The notes below the pieces were generated by a model. The model was given only the letters and a program-made list of their open reading frames with translations, made no database searches and was not told where the DNA came from. DNA of 64,000 nt from Mycobacterium sp. 1274756.6. GTDB taxonomy: Bacteria; Actinomycetota; Actinomycetes; Mycobacteriales; Mycobacteriaceae. Location of the stretch: contig NZ_LZLJ01000060.1 in NCBI RefSeq assembly GCF_001668625.1, positions 114,823 to 178,822 on the forward strand. The letters run 5' to 3'. Of the stretch, positions 43,639-53,553 are shown piece after piece. Position 1 is the first letter of the stretch, and each line of letters begins with the position of its first letter. Made by a program: the position numbers and the translations under genes.

Positions 43639-45261
43639 ATGCTCAGCACCATGCAGGACGCCCCGCTGTCACTGGCGCAGCTGTTGCGCTACGGCATCAC
43701 CGTGCACGGCGACGCCGAGGTCATCACCTGGACCGAGACCGGGCCGCGGCGCCAGACCTACACCGAGACCGGGCGGCGCTGCGCCCGCCTCGCGCACGCC
43801 CTGACCAAGCTCGGCATCACCGGTGACCAACGCGTCGGCACCTTCATGTGGAACAACTCCGAGCACTTCGAGGCCTACCTGGCGATCCCGGCCATGGGCG
43901 CGGTGTTGCACACCCTCAACATCCGGCTCTTCCCCGAGCAGCTGATCCACATCGTCAACCACGCCGAGGACCGGGTGATCCTCGTCGACGCGTCACTGCT
44001 GCCGCTGCTGGCCCCGCAGCTGCCGCAGTGCACCACCGTCGAGCATCTGGTGGTGACCGGGTCGACGGTGCCCGACGCCGAGCTGCCCGAGTCGATCACC
44101 GTCCACGCCTGGGAAGACCTCATCGCCGGGGAGAGCGACGAGTTCGACTGGCCGGAGCTCGACGAACGCAGCGCCGCCGCACTGTGTTACACCTCCGGCA
44201 CCACCGGCGACCCCAAGGGCGTCGCCTACTCCCACCGGTCGATCTGGCTGCACTCGATGCAGGTGTGCATGACCGACGGGATGGGGCTGCGCCAGGGCAA
44301 CATCGCGCTCAACATCGTCCCGCAGTTCCATGCCATGTCGTGGGGAATGCCCTACGCGGCGTTCATGATCGGAGCGTCACTGCTGATGCCCGGTCCGTTC
44401 CTGCAGCCGGCGCCGCTGGCGGAGATGATCGCCGCGGTGCGGCCCGACTTCGCCGCCGCGGTGCCGACGATCTGGCAGGGCCTGCTGACCTACCTGGCCG
44501 ACCACGACGTCGACATCTCCTCGATGAAAAAGGCGGTGGTCGGCGGGTCGGCGGCACCGCCGTCGCTGCTGCGCGACTTCCAGGACCGCTACGGCATCAC
44601 GGTCATCCACGCCTGGGGGATGACCGAGACCTCGCCGCTGGGCTCGGTGGCCAACCCGCCGGCCGAGGCCACCGGCGAGGACCTGTGGCGCTACCGCCAG
44701 ACCCAGGGCCGCTTCTCCGCCGCGGTGCGCGCCCGGCTGGTCGACGACGACGGCACGGTGATGCCGCACGACGGTTCGGCGGTCGGCGAGGTGCAGGTGC
44801 GCGGGCCGTGGATCGCCGGCAGCTACTACCGGGTCGACGCCCCGGACAAGTTCGACGACGGGTGGCTGCGCACCGGCGACGTCGGCTCCATCACCCCCGA
44901 CGGCTTCCTGACGCTGACCGACCGCACCAAGGACATCATCAAATCCGGCGGGGAATGGATCTCCTCGGTCGAGCTGGAGAACCTGGTGATGGGCCACCCC
45001 GACGTGCTCGAAGCCGCCGTGATCGGCATCCCCGACGACAGGTGGGACGAACGCCCGCTGGTGGCGGTCGTGCGCCGCGAGGGCGCCGACACCACGTTCG
45101 CGCAGCTGCGCGAGCACCTGGACGGCAAGCTCGCCAAATGGCAGCTGCCGGAAAACTGGGCGTGGGTCACCGAGATCCCCAAGACCAGCGTCGGCAAGTT
45201 CGACAAGAAGCGGCTGCGGGCCGCGTACGGCGCCGGCGACCTCGACGTCGAGCGCCTTTGA
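43639..45261 (+). CDS. Fatty-acid-CoA ligase (FadD/AlkK type)
   Basis: The 540-residue protein is read from ATG 43639 with GAAGGA upstream. It is an ANL adenylating enzyme with P-loop YTSGTTGDPKGVAYSHRS near residue 190, AWGMTETSPLG near 330, GWLRTGDVGSITPDGF with adenylate-binding Asp and Lys residues, KDIIKSGGEWISSVELEN, and the catalytic Lys in KTSVGKFDKKRLR near the C-terminus. It converts a fatty acid, ATP and CoA to acyl-CoA. The start MLSTMQDAPLSLAQLLRYG is typical of the medium/long-chain AlkK branch. The exact FadD number cannot be assigned. Confidence 0.9.
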   Translation: MLSTMQDAPLSLAQLLRYGITVHGDAEVITWTETGPRRQTYTETGRRCARLAHALTKLGITGDQRVGTFMWNNSEHFEAYLAIPAMGAVLHTLNIRLFPEQLIHIVNHAEDRVILVDASLLPLLAPQLPQCTTVEHLVVTGSTVPDAELPESITVHAWEDLIAGESDEFDWPELDERSAAALCYTSGTTGDPKGVAYSHRSIWLHSMQVCMTDGMGLRQGNIALNIVPQFHAMSWGMPYAAFMIGASLLMPGPFLQPAPLAEMIAAVRPDFAAAVPTIWQGLLTYLADHDVDISSMKKAVVGGSAAPPSLLRDFQDRYGITVIHAWGMTETSPLGSVANPPAEATGEDLWRYRQTQGRFSAAVRARLVDDDGTVMPHDGSAVGEVQVRGPWIAGSYYRVDAPDKFDDGWLRTGDVGSITPDGFLTLTDRTKDIIKSGGEWISSVELENLVMGHPDVLEAAVIGIPDDRWDERPLVAVVRREGADTTFAQLREHLDGKLAKWQLPENWAWVTEIPKTSVGKFDKKRLRAAYGAGDLDVERL

Positions 45262-45267
45262 TCCGGC

Positions 45268-46017
45268 TCAGGGCCGGGTCTCGCCGTCGATCAGGCGGCG
45301 CACCGCCGCGGCCTGCCAACGCTTGCCGCTCTCGGTGCGCTGACCGCAGGCGTTGAGCACCCGGGCGGTGGCCGCGCGGGTGACCCCGCAGTCGTGCACC
45401 AGCCACCGCGCATAACCGGCCAGCATCGGTTCGCGATCACACCACCGCCCGTACGGCGAGGGCGGCAGCGGCGGGCTGGGCACCTCGAGCAGCCGGCCGG
45501 TCTCGGCCTCGACGGTGCGGATCCGCTCCGGCACCCGGGCACCGGCGCCGACCAGCGCCTCCTCGATCTCCGCGCTCAGCTTCTCCATCCCGGCGGCCGC
45601 CAGCACGGCGTTGGCCAGGTTCTCCACCGCGCGTACCTCGGCGCGCAGCGCGCAGTCGATCTCGTTCAGCGAGCCGTCCGCCTCACACACCGACAGGTCC
45701 CGGCCGGCGCGCAACTGCCGCCCATGGCGCTCCAACACCAGGATCATCCGCCGGAGGTGCTGGTCGCGGCCGAAGTCGGCCATCAACCACGGCACCCAGA
45801 CGTCGGCGCGGTCTTCGACAGCGTGCGCCAACGCCACCACCACCTCATCGATGTGGGTCAAGTCCTCGTGGCGGAACGGGACGTACGGCTCGAACCCGTA
45901 GGCCTCGACGACCTGACAGCCGCGATCCCAGGCGAGCTGAGCCAGTTCGTCGCGCCGCGCGTGCACGTCACGGTCACCGAGCAAAATCAGCCGAGTCCTG
46001 CCCACCAGGGATGTCAT
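45268..46017 (-). CDS. Serine-recombinase-like protein lacking the catalytic serine (paralog 2)
   Basis: From ATG 46017 (GGGAGGAA upstream) the product is 249 residues, close to the 252 of the homolog at 4880-5638. Shared segments are VWVPWL/VWVPFL, DFGRDQH/DLGREQH, LRAEVRAVENLANAVLAAAG and the C-terminal LVHDCGVTRAATARVLNACG followed by QRTESGKRW. The N-terminal catalytic position is again replaced (LILLGDRDVHARRDEL). The frame remains open upstream to 46410, but the start with a strong ribosome binding site is preferred. Its role is unknown. It sits alone between a ligase gene and a divergent PfpI gene. Confidence 0.7.
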   Translation of the reverse strand: MTSLVGRTRLILLGDRDVHARRDELAQLAWDRGCQVVEAYGFEPYVPFRHEDLTHIDEVVVALAHAVEDRADVWVPWLMADFGRDQHLRRMILVLERHGRQLRAGRDLSVCEADGSLNEIDCALRAEVRAVENLANAVLAAAGMEKLSAEIEEALVGAGARVPERIRTVEAETGRLLEVPSPPLPPSPYGRWCDREPMLAGYARWLVHDCGVTRAATARVLNACGQRTESGKRWQAAAVRRLIDGETRP

Positions 46018-46248
46018 AACGTCGCGTTCCTCCCGCTGCCGAATACCGCTCTGACCAGACGATATCGGCTCGGTCTGACATGTTTTCCGGCTCGCGAACG
46101 CCTTGTGGTGCTGAGGATGCGGGCCACGTCGGCAGTCCTGGAGCATCCGAGGAAGCCGCCGAACCACCGGCACCTGAAGCCGAGTGTGCGGCGATGCGCA
46201 GCCGGGTATGCGTTCACCACGCCGAGCCGGCAGCCATCGCCACCGGGA

Positions 46249-46287
46249 GACCGGCGCCCCGGTCGCGCGTTTCCCGACGAGCGTCGG
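46249..46287 (-). promoter_or_regulatory. Weak relative of the structured leader element (copy D)
   Basis: On the minus strand, CCGAC-GCTC-GTCGG (46287-46274) keeps the GCTC loop of P2 with one exchanged base pair, and GACCGG-GGCG-CCGGTC (46264-46249) resembles P3. The encoded RPTLVG also matches. The promoter and spacing are not conserved, and it lies 232 bp upstream of the recombinase-like start, so it may be a remnant or coincidence. The rest of the 299-bp gap shows nothing else. Confidence 0.3.
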
Positions 46288-46316
46288 CCGCGCTCTCGAG
46301 TCACAGGAGGTAGACC

Positions 46317-47045
46317 ATGCCCAACAGAAGACGGCTGAGCGGCCGCAAGATCGCCGTGCTCGCGGCTGACGGTTTCGAGCGGGTTGAGTTGGTCGTACCG
46401 CTGCGGGCATTGCAGCTGGCCGGCGCCGATGTCGACGTCGTCTCGTTTCGGCGCGGCCGCATCCGCGGTGTGAACCTGCACATGCCCGCCGCCCGAATCG
46501 GCGTCGACAAGACGATCAGCGCTGCCGACCCGGACCGCTACGACGGCCTGTTGCTACCGGGTGGATTCATCAACCCCGACCTCCTTCGCCAGTCCGGCCA
46601 GGCGAGGCGGTTCGTCGCGGCCTTCGCCGACAGCGACAAGCCGATCGTCACGCTGTGCCATGGACCGTGGGTGCTCGCCTCCGCGGGACTGCTGGGGGGA
46701 CGAACTCTCACCTGCTGGCCCGGCATCCGAGACGACGTGGTCAACGCCGGTGCGGTCTGGCTCGACCGGGAAGTCGTCCGGGACGGGAACCTCGTCACGA
46801 GCAGAGGTCCCCAAGATATGGCCGCCTTCGTGCCCGCGATGCTCGATGCCTTCGAGCGGCCCCCGTCGCAGACCCACGGGGCGGGCCCGCCTCAGGTGTC
46901 CGATCCGCAGCTCAGCGAACCCATCGGCTGGGCGGTGGCCATGCTGCGCTGGGCGCCGAAGCCATCGCTCCCCGCGGCGATCGTGGGATTGGCCGTGGGT
47001 GCCCGCCTGTATCAAGGATTGTCGCGTCGGCGGGCCCTGCCGTAG
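46317..47045 (+). CDS. DJ-1/PfpI-family protein with C-terminal membrane-like segment
   Basis: This 242-residue protein starts at ATG 46317 after CAGGAGG. Residues 10-180 are a PfpI domain with the catalytic Glu in GFERVEL, DGLLLPGG, the nucleophilic Cys in TLCHGPWVLASAG and GRTLTCWPGI. Members act as deglycases, proteases or chaperones against oxidative damage. The C-terminal extension (PAAIVGLAVGARLYQGL) is a short hydrophobic stretch not found in the core family and may tether it to the membrane. Confidence 0.87.
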   Translation: MPNRRRLSGRKIAVLAADGFERVELVVPLRALQLAGADVDVVSFRRGRIRGVNLHMPAARIGVDKTISAADPDRYDGLLLPGGFINPDLLRQSGQARRFVAAFADSDKPIVTLCHGPWVLASAGLLGGRTLTCWPGIRDDVVNAGAVWLDREVVRDGNLVTSRGPQDMAAFVPAMLDAFERPPSQTHGAGPPQVSDPQLSEPIGWAVAMLRWAPKPSLPAAIVGLAVGARLYQGLSRRRALP

Positions 47046-47230
47046 GGGACGGGTCAAGCGACCATTGCCGCCGCTGACGTCGCGGCTGCCCAGCGACAGC
47101 AGCGCCGTTCCACCACGTCTTCAACCGGTCTCCCGGTCCCCACCGGTCGTGGCTACCATGGCGCCGGGCCGCCGCCGCCCGAAGACCCAGTGAACACAAA
47201 CCGACGCGCATCGACACCTGGACTGGAGCC

Positions 47231-48256
47231 GTGACCGACACCTCGACCGCCCCGCCGCAGCCGACCCGAACCTTCGACACCGCCGGACTGATCACCCTGC
47301 CGATCCGGCTGGTGATCGGGTGGACCTACTTCTCGGCGTTCTGGCGGCGGGTGGCCCTCGAGGACAAGCTCGACCCGAACCTGCCGGGCTACATCGGGGA
47401 GAAGTTCAACCACTTCCTGCCCAACGCGCTGGGCATCGGCCCGATCATCGAACACCTGCTCACCCACCCCGGGCTGCTGCAGGTCGCGATGACGGTGTTC
47501 ACCATCGCCGAAGGCGTGGTGGGCCTGGCGGTCATGCTGGGGCTGTTCACCCGGGTGATGAGCCTGGGCGTGCTCTCCTTCGCGTTCGGAATCCTGCTCA
47601 GCGCCGGCTGGCTGGGCACCACCTGCCTCGACGAGTGGCAGATCGGCATCCTCGGCGTGGCGTGCGGGTTCGCGCTGTTCCTCAGCGGCGGCGGCCGCTA
47701 CTCGCTCGACCACCTGCTCGCCAACCGCGGCGCCGGCGTTACCCGGTGGCGGTGGTTCCCGCTGGTGGCCTCCGGGCCGATCCCGCTCAAAGCCCCGGCG
47801 GTGGCGGCGGGCGCGGCGGTCATCACCGCGCTGGCGCTGTTCACCAACCAGTACTTCCACGGCGGCGTGTACGGCACCCTGCACAACAAATCGGTGGCCC
47901 CGCTGATCGAGATCATCGACGCCGAATTCGACGGCGACACCGTCACCTTCGAGGTGTACCGCACCGAAGGTGCCGACGTGTACGGGGCGTTTCTCATCGG
48001 CATCGACGTCACCGACGACAGCACCGGAAAGCCGCTGCTGCACCTCGACGGTGCGCAGCTCAGCCGGCTGTCCGCCGACGCCATCGACAACCGGTACGTC
48101 GCCTCCGTCGAACCCGGCGCGCACAGCCTGATCGTGCCGCTGGGGGCGCGCGCGAAGATAACGCTGCCCGCCGACGGTTTCGACCCGGCGCATTCCTACA
48201 CGCTGACGCTGACCGACATCAGCGGCGCCGCCTGGCACTCCCGCATCGGCGACTGA
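47231..48256 (+). CDS. DoxD-DoxA fusion (thiosulfate:quinone oxidoreductase-like)
   Basis: The 341-residue protein is read from GTG 47231. Residues 15-190 form a DoxX/DoxD-like four-helix membrane domain (LPIRLVIGWTYFSAFWRRVA, EGVVGLAVMLGLFTRVMSLG). A further helix and a soluble C-terminal domain of 130 residues (GGVYGTLHNKSVAPLIEIID onward) resemble DoxA. In Acidianus, DoxD and DoxA are separate subunits of thiosulfate:quinone oxidoreductase. Fused forms occur in many bacteria, where the activity is unproven. Confidence 0.82.
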   Translation: MTDTSTAPPQPTRTFDTAGLITLPIRLVIGWTYFSAFWRRVALEDKLDPNLPGYIGEKFNHFLPNALGIGPIIEHLLTHPGLLQVAMTVFTIAEGVVGLAVMLGLFTRVMSLGVLSFAFGILLSAGWLGTTCLDEWQIGILGVACGFALFLSGGGRYSLDHLLANRGAGVTRWRWFPLVASGPIPLKAPAVAAGAAVITALALFTNQYFHGGVYGTLHNKSVAPLIEIIDAEFDGDTVTFEVYRTEGADVYGAFLIGIDVTDDSTGKPLLHLDGAQLSRLSADAIDNRYVASVEPGAHSLIVPLGARAKITLPADGFDPAHSYTLTLTDISGAAWHSRIGD

Positions 48257-48388
48257 GCGCGATTCCCGCACCCCGTGCCGCGGTCCGGCCCGGGGTCCGA
48301 TGTTCGCGTTGCCGCAAACCCGGACCGAATGTCCGACCCGCGGGAGATACTCACTGTCATCAGCGGAGTCGTGTCAAAGGAGACGTCG

Positions 48389-49969
48389 GTGACCGCGACC
48401 CCTTCACCGTCGGAGCGGACGTTCGGGAAATACCGGCTGCGTCGCTTGCTCGGCAAGGGCGGGATGGGCGAGGTCTACGAGGCCTACGACACCGAGAAGC
48501 GCCGCACGGTGGCGGTGAAAATCCTGTCGCAGCAGTTCTCCGACGACGAGAACTTCCGCACCCGCTTCCAGCGCGAGTCGCACGCCGCGGCGATCCTGCA
48601 GGAACCGCACGTCATTCCGATCCACGACTGGGGCGAGATCGACGGCAACCTCTACATCGACATGCGCCTGGTCCGCGGCCAGACGCTGAGCCAGCTGCTG
48701 GCCGGCGGGCCGCTGGAACCGCAGCGCGCGGTCGACATCGTCGCCCAGATCGCCGCCGCTTTGGATGCCGCGCACGCCGCCGGTTTGGTCCACCGGGATG
48801 TCAAGCCGCAGAACATCATCGTGACCTCGGCCGATTTCGCCTACCTGCTGGATTTCGGGATCGCCGAGTCCCGCGACGACACCCACCTGACCCTGGCCGG
48901 GCAACGCATCGGCAGCTGCCAGTACATGGCGCCGGAACGGTTCAGCGACCAGCCCACCACCGCGGCCACCGACGTGTACTCGCTGGCCTGTGTGCTCCAC
49001 GAAACCCTGTCGGGCAAACCGCCGTTCCCCGGCCGCACGCTGGAGCAGTCGATCGCCGCGCACCTGACCGCGCCGCCGCCGCGCCCGACCGACACCAACC
49101 CGCACCTGCCGTCCCGCTTCGACGATGTCATCGCCCGCGGGATGGCCAAAGAACCCGACGACCGATACGGCAGCGCCGGCGCACTGGGTCGCGCCGCCCA
49201 CCGCGCCCTGGCGGGCACCGCCCCCGACCAAGCCGCCACCATGCTGGCCGCCGACTATCCCGCGGTGCGCCCGGCCCCGCCGCCGGAGACCGAGCCTGTG
49301 CCAGCCCCGCCCGGTGGTCGGGTGGCCGCGTGGATGTTGCCGACGGTCATCGCGGTCGCCGCCGCGCTGCTGTTGGGCACCGTCGGCGTCTTCATCGGCT
49401 ACCTGCTCAACCAGCCCGCCGACTCGGCGCGGGCACCGGCGACCACCCTCGCCCATCCCACCCCGCAGATCTTCACCGTCACCGAGACCACCGCCTACCC
49501 CAGCCCCGCGCCCACCACCACGACCACCACAACGACGACGACCACGACCACCGTCTCGCCCACCGTGGCGGTCGCCGCGGACACCGACGGCATCGCCGAG
49601 CAGCGGCTGCGGGAACTGGCCCGCGACGATCACCCCTACGTCGCGATCGGCCTGGCCGACAGTTGGGTGCCCCAGCTCAGCTCCAAACGTCCTGGCGTGG
49701 TCGATCAGGGCGTGGTGTGGGACAACGCGATGACGCTGCGCGAACACCTGCAGCTGCGCCGCCACTTCCCCGGGGTGCGGCTGCTGTGGTCCGGGGACTG
49801 GTCGACGTTCTCCGCCCCGGACTATTGGGTCACCGTGGTGGGCATCACCTACCCGAACTCGGCCGGGGCGCTGGCCTGGTGCCGCTACCAGGGCTTCGAC
49901 CGCGACCACTGCGTCGCGAAGGTCATCAGCACCACCCGCGCGGTGGACGGCAGCACCGCCTACAACTGA
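48389..49969 (+). CDS. Membrane Ser/Thr protein kinase with extracellular sensor domain
   Basis: From GTG 48389 (AGGAG upstream) the product is 526 residues. ATG 48329 is an in-frame alternative. Kinase motifs are GKGGMGEVYEA, AVKIL with the catalytic Lys, HRDVKPQN near 137, LDFGIAE and QYMAPERF. A Pro-rich juxtamembrane region, one transmembrane helix (VAAWMLPTVIAVAAALLLGT) near 312 and an extracellular Thr run of about 13 residues follow. The C-terminal 100 residues carry WVPQLSSK, SGDWSTFSAP and two Cys. This outer domain is shared with the island protein at 12229-13317. The protein is a Hanks-type sensor kinase of PknE/PknJ style, and the ligand is unknown. Confidence 0.92.
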   Translation: MTATPSPSERTFGKYRLRRLLGKGGMGEVYEAYDTEKRRTVAVKILSQQFSDDENFRTRFQRESHAAAILQEPHVIPIHDWGEIDGNLYIDMRLVRGQTLSQLLAGGPLEPQRAVDIVAQIAAALDAAHAAGLVHRDVKPQNIIVTSADFAYLLDFGIAESRDDTHLTLAGQRIGSCQYMAPERFSDQPTTAATDVYSLACVLHETLSGKPPFPGRTLEQSIAAHLTAPPPRPTDTNPHLPSRFDDVIARGMAKEPDDRYGSAGALGRAAHRALAGTAPDQAATMLAADYPAVRPAPPPETEPVPAPPGGRVAAWMLPTVIAVAAALLLGTVGVFIGYLLNQPADSARAPATTLAHPTPQIFTVTETTAYPSPAPTTTTTTTTTTTTTVSPTVAVAADTDGIAEQRLRELARDDHPYVAIGLADSWVPQLSSKRPGVVDQGVVWDNAMTLREHLQLRRHFPGVRLLWSGDWSTFSAPDYWVTVVGITYPNSAGALAWCRYQGFDRDHCVAKVISTTRAVDGSTAYN

Positions 49970-50088
49970 CACGGCGCGGTCCCCGGAAGGTCACGGCTCG
50001 GTCGCCAATGCGCAGGCCCGGACGGGCGACCCGATAAGTTAGCGGCAGGCCGACCCTCCGCGGCCGTACGCCGAGCTGGAAAGACACC

Positions 50089-52461
50089 ATGCGAGTTGAC
50101 GGGCGCGAGATCAGCGTTACCGGAAACCTGCTGCAGCCGCTCAACCGGCGCACCAACGACATCCTGCGGCTGGCCATCGCCGCGGTCGTGCTGGCCGCGG
50201 TGATCGCCAGCTCGCTGATCACCCGCCGGGAATGGATCGTGCTGGAGCGCTCGGTGGCGCGGCTGGTGCGGGTGCTCTCCCCCACCCAGGCCAATCTGGT
50301 CTACCTGATCTACGGCCTGGCGATCATGGCGCTGCCGTTCGTGGTGCTCATCGGGCTGATCGTCACCCGGCAGTGGAAACTGCTCGGCGCCTACACCGTC
50401 GCCGCCGCCGGCGCCTTCGTCCCGCTGTCGATCGGGGGCAACGGCTTCGCCGCGCCGCGCTGGCACTTCGACCTCTCCGACCGGCTGGACACCCAGCTGG
50501 CCCAGTTCCTCGACGACCCGCGCTGGATCGCGATGCTGGCCGCCGTGGTCGCGGTCGCCGGGCCGTGGCTGCCGCCGCGCTGGCGGCGCTCCTGGTGGGC
50601 GCTGCTGCTGGCGTTCATCCCGATCCACCTGGTGATCAGCGCGGTGGTGCCGGCCCGCTCGGTGCTCGGGCTGGCGACCGGCTGGTTCGTCGGCGCGCTG
50701 GTGATCCTGGTGGTCGGCACCCCCGCACTCGAGGTGCCCCTCGACGGCGCGGTGCGCGCCCTGGCCCGCCGCGGCTACCGCGTCGACGCGCTCAGCGTGG
50801 TCCGCCCGGCCGGTCCCGGCCCGCTGGTGCTGGCCGCCACCTCCACCGCCGACACCCCGGCCACGGTGCGGCTCTACGGCCCCAACCAGCGCAGCGGCGG
50901 CGCCGTACGGCAGATCTGGCGCAAGCTGCGGCTGCGCGACACCGAGACCGCCCCGCTGCACGCGTCGATGCGCCGCGTCGTCGAGCACCGCGGACTGATG
51001 ATCATCGCCGCCAACCAGCTGGACCTGGCCAACACCGACACCATCGCGGTCACCGCCCTGGACCGAGGCTGGACGCTGCACGCCGACACCCCGCCGCGCG
51101 GGGTCCCGCTGCCCGACTGCGTGGAGTCCACCCCGGTCAGCCGGGTGTGGGCGGCGCTGCGCAGCCTGCACGAGGAGCAGATCTCCCACGGCGACCTGCG
51201 CGGCCACGAGATCACCGTCGACGACGACACGGTGCTCTTCGGCGGGTTCGGCAGCGCCGAGTACGGGGCCACCGACGCCCAGCTCGACTCCGACATCGCC
51301 CAGCTGCTGGTGACCACCTCGGCGCTGTACGACCCGCCCGCGGCGGTGGCGGCGGCGATCGGCGCGTTCGGGCGTGACGCCGTGCTCACCGCGTCGCGCC
51401 GGCTGTCCAAGAGCGGGGTGCCCAAACGGCTGCGCGACGGCCTGCCCGACGCCGGCAAGATCATCAGCGCCGCCCGCGACGAGGTGAAACGCCAGACCCA
51501 CACCGACGAGATCCGCGACGCCACCCTCACCCGGTTCAGCCGCACCCAGCTCATCCAGCTGGTGCTGCTGGTCGCGCTGGTCTACGTCGCCTACCCGTTC
51601 ATCTCCACGCTGCCGACCTTCTTCAGCCAACTGCGCACCGCGAACTGGTGGTGGGCGCTGGTCGGGCTGTCGGTGTCGTCGCTGACCTATGTGGGGGCGG
51701 CCGCCGCGCTGTGGGCGTGCGCCAACGGCGCGGTCAGCTTCCGCAACCTGTCGATCATGCAGATCGCCAACACCTTCGCGGCCACCAGCACCCCGGCCGG
51801 CATCGGCGGGCTGGCACTGAGCACCCGGTTCCTGCAGAAGGGAGGGCTGACCACCACCCGGGCGACCGCCGCGGTCGCGTTGCAACAGTCGGTGCAGGTG
51901 ATCGTGCACGTGGTGCTGCTGATCTTCTTCAGCGCCGCCGCCGGGGTCTCGGCGGACCTGTCGCACTTCGTGCCCAGCGCCACGATGCTCTACCTGATCG
52001 CCGGGGTGGCCCTCGGGGTGGTGGGCACCTTCCTGCTGGTGCCCAAGCTGCGCCGCTGGATGGCGGTTGCCATCGGCCCGCGGCTCAAGGAGGTCTCCGG
52101 CGACCTGCTGGAGTTGGCCCGCGAACCCAAACGGCTCGCGCTGATCGTGCTCGGCGCGGCCGGCACCACCCTGGGCGCGGCGCTGGCGCTGTGGGCCAGC
52201 GTCGAGGCGTTCGGCGGTGGCACCACGTTCGTGACCGTGACGATCGTGACCATGGTCGGGGGCACGCTGGCCTCGGCGGCGCCCACCCCCGGCGGGGTGG
52301 GCGCGGTGGAGGCCGCCCTCATCGGTGGGCTGGCCGCCTTCGGGGTGCCCGCCGCGGTCGCGGTGCCCTCGGTGCTGCTCTACCGCGTGTTGACCTGCTG
52401 GCTGCCGGTGTTCATCGGCTGGCCGGTGATGCGTTGGCTGACCCGCAACGAAATGATCTGA
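50089..52461 (+). CDS. MprF flippase-like integral membrane protein with a central kinase-like domain
   Basis: This 790-residue protein starts at ATG 50089. An N-terminal membrane part has about six helices. A soluble region around residues 240-480 includes SHGDLRGHEITVDDDTVLFG and LDSDIAQLL, which echo the HxDLxxxN and following DxxxLL signature of aminoglycoside/ABC1-type kinase folds, but the key Asn is not kept. The C-terminal 300 residues are the UPF0104/LPG synthase transmembrane flippase domain (FAATSTPAGIGGLALSTRFL, APTPGGVGAVEAALIGGLAA). It may translocate a lipid or lipid-linked sugar. No lysyl-transferase domain is present. Confidence 0.85.
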   Translation: MRVDGREISVTGNLLQPLNRRTNDILRLAIAAVVLAAVIASSLITRREWIVLERSVARLVRVLSPTQANLVYLIYGLAIMALPFVVLIGLIVTRQWKLLGAYTVAAAGAFVPLSIGGNGFAAPRWHFDLSDRLDTQLAQFLDDPRWIAMLAAVVAVAGPWLPPRWRRSWWALLLAFIPIHLVISAVVPARSVLGLATGWFVGALVILVVGTPALEVPLDGAVRALARRGYRVDALSVVRPAGPGPLVLAATSTADTPATVRLYGPNQRSGGAVRQIWRKLRLRDTETAPLHASMRRVVEHRGLMIIAANQLDLANTDTIAVTALDRGWTLHADTPPRGVPLPDCVESTPVSRVWAALRSLHEEQISHGDLRGHEITVDDDTVLFGGFGSAEYGATDAQLDSDIAQLLVTTSALYDPPAAVAAAIGAFGRDAVLTASRRLSKSGVPKRLRDGLPDAGKIISAARDEVKRQTHTDEIRDATLTRFSRTQLIQLVLLVALVYVAYPFISTLPTFFSQLRTANWWWALVGLSVSSLTYVGAAAALWACANGAVSFRNLSIMQIANTFAATSTPAGIGGLALSTRFLQKGGLTTTRATAAVALQQSVQVIVHVVLLIFFSAAAGVSADLSHFVPSATMLYLIAGVALGVVGTFLLVPKLRRWMAVAIGPRLKEVSGDLLELAREPKRLALIVLGAAGTTLGAALALWASVEAFGGGTTFVTVTIVTMVGGTLASAAPTPGGVGAVEAALIGGLAAFGVPAAVAVPSVLLYRVLTCWLPVFIGWPVMRWLTRNEMI

Positions 52462-52467
52462 CGCGGG

Positions 52468-53553
52468 TCACGGCAGCACGCCGGCGCCCTGCGCGGCGTA
52501 GGTCCGGGTGATCTCCGGGGCGGGATACCCGGCGTCGGCCACCGCTGTGCGCACCGCCGCGGCGACGGTCTTGGCCCGCGGTTCGGGCACCAGCGCGATC
52601 ACACAACCGCCGAAGCCGCCGCCGGTCATCCGCGCTCCCAGCGCCCCGGCCTCCACCGCGGTGCGCGCGATCAGATCGATGTGGTCGGTGGTGATCGCGA
52701 AGTCCGCCCGCATGGAGGTGTGCGACTCGGTGAACAGCCGCCCCGCCGCCGGGTAGTCCTCGGCCGCCAGCGCCGCAACGAACTCCAGCACCCGCTGGTT
52801 CTCGGTGAGCACGTGGCGGGCGCGGCGGGCATCCACGGGGTCTTCCACGGCCGCCAGCGTTTCGGGATCGGCCACCTCCCGCAGCGAGGCGACGCCCAGC
52901 GCCGCGGCGGCCCGCTCACAGGAGGCCCGGCGCTGCGCATACTCGCCGCCGACGTGTTCGTGGCGGGAGTGTGAGTCGATCAGCAGCAGCGCCACCCCGT
53001 GCCCGTACGGGTCGAAGTCGACCGGACGGACCGTGATGTCGCGGAAGTCGATGAGCAGCGCGGTGGCCGGCTCGCCGCACAGCGACGCCAACTGGTCGAG
53101 CAGACCCGTTGGCGCGCCGACGTAGTCGTTCTCGGCGCGCTGGGCCAGCCGCGCCTGCTCGATCCGGTCGAGCGTGATGCCGGCGGCGGTGGTCAGCGCG
53201 CCGAGCACCGCGCACTCCAGCGCCGCCGACGAGGACAGCCCCGACCCGATCGGCACCTCGCTGTCGATCACCAGCCGCCCGCCGGGCACCCGATGTCCGG
53301 CCCGGCACAACGCCCAGATCACCCCGGCGACGTAACCCGCCCAGCCGTCGATGCCGCCGGGGGCGGTGTCCAGCGGGATCGGCACCGGCCCGTCGGCGAT
53401 ACCGCTTGCGGCGGTGATGGTTTCCGAGCCGTCGGGGGTGAAGGTTGCGATGGTCCGTTGGGGCAGGGCGATCGGCAGCGCGAAACCCGCGTTGTAGTCG
53501 GTGTGTTCGCCGATGAGGTTGATCCGCCCCGGCGCGGCGTAACGGATGCTCAT
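52468..53553 (-). CDS. galK: Galactokinase
   Basis: This 361-residue GHMP kinase starts at ATG 53553, which overlaps the galT stop (ATGA). Motifs are the galactokinase signature [20 protein letters not shown] at the N-terminus, the ATP loop [17 protein letters not shown] near residue 93, DQLASLCGE and [18 protein letters not shown] near the end. It phosphorylates galactose at C1 in the Leloir pathway. Confidence 0.95.
   Translation of the reverse strand: MSIRYAAPGRINLIGEHTDYNAGFALPIALPQRTIATFTPDGSETITAASGIADGPVPIPLDTAPGGIDGWAGYVAGVIWALCRAGHRVPGGRLVIDSEVPIGSGLSSSAALECAVLGALTTAAGITLDRIEQARLAQRAENDYVGAPTGLLDQLASLCGEPATALLIDFRDITVRPVDFDPYGHGVALLLIDSHSRHEHVGGEYAQRRASCERAAAALGVASLREVADPETLAAVEDPVDARRARHVLTENQRVLEFVAALAAEDYPAAGRLFTESHTSMRADFAITTDHIDLIARTAVEAGALGARMTGGGFGGCVIALVPEPRAKTVAAAVRTAVADAGYPAPEITRTYAAQGAGVLP

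Noticed and set aside
46018..46410. Upstream in-frame extension of the recombinase-like gene
   Set aside because: The frame is open, but the paralog starts at the equivalent ATG, and ATG 46017 has a strong GGGAGGAA site. The extension overlaps the divergent PfpI gene.
49513..49560. ACC/ACG triplet run as a mobile or phase-variable repeat
   Set aside because: It encodes a Thr-rich extracellular linker in frame. The codons are mixed, and length changes in multiples of three would only alter the linker.
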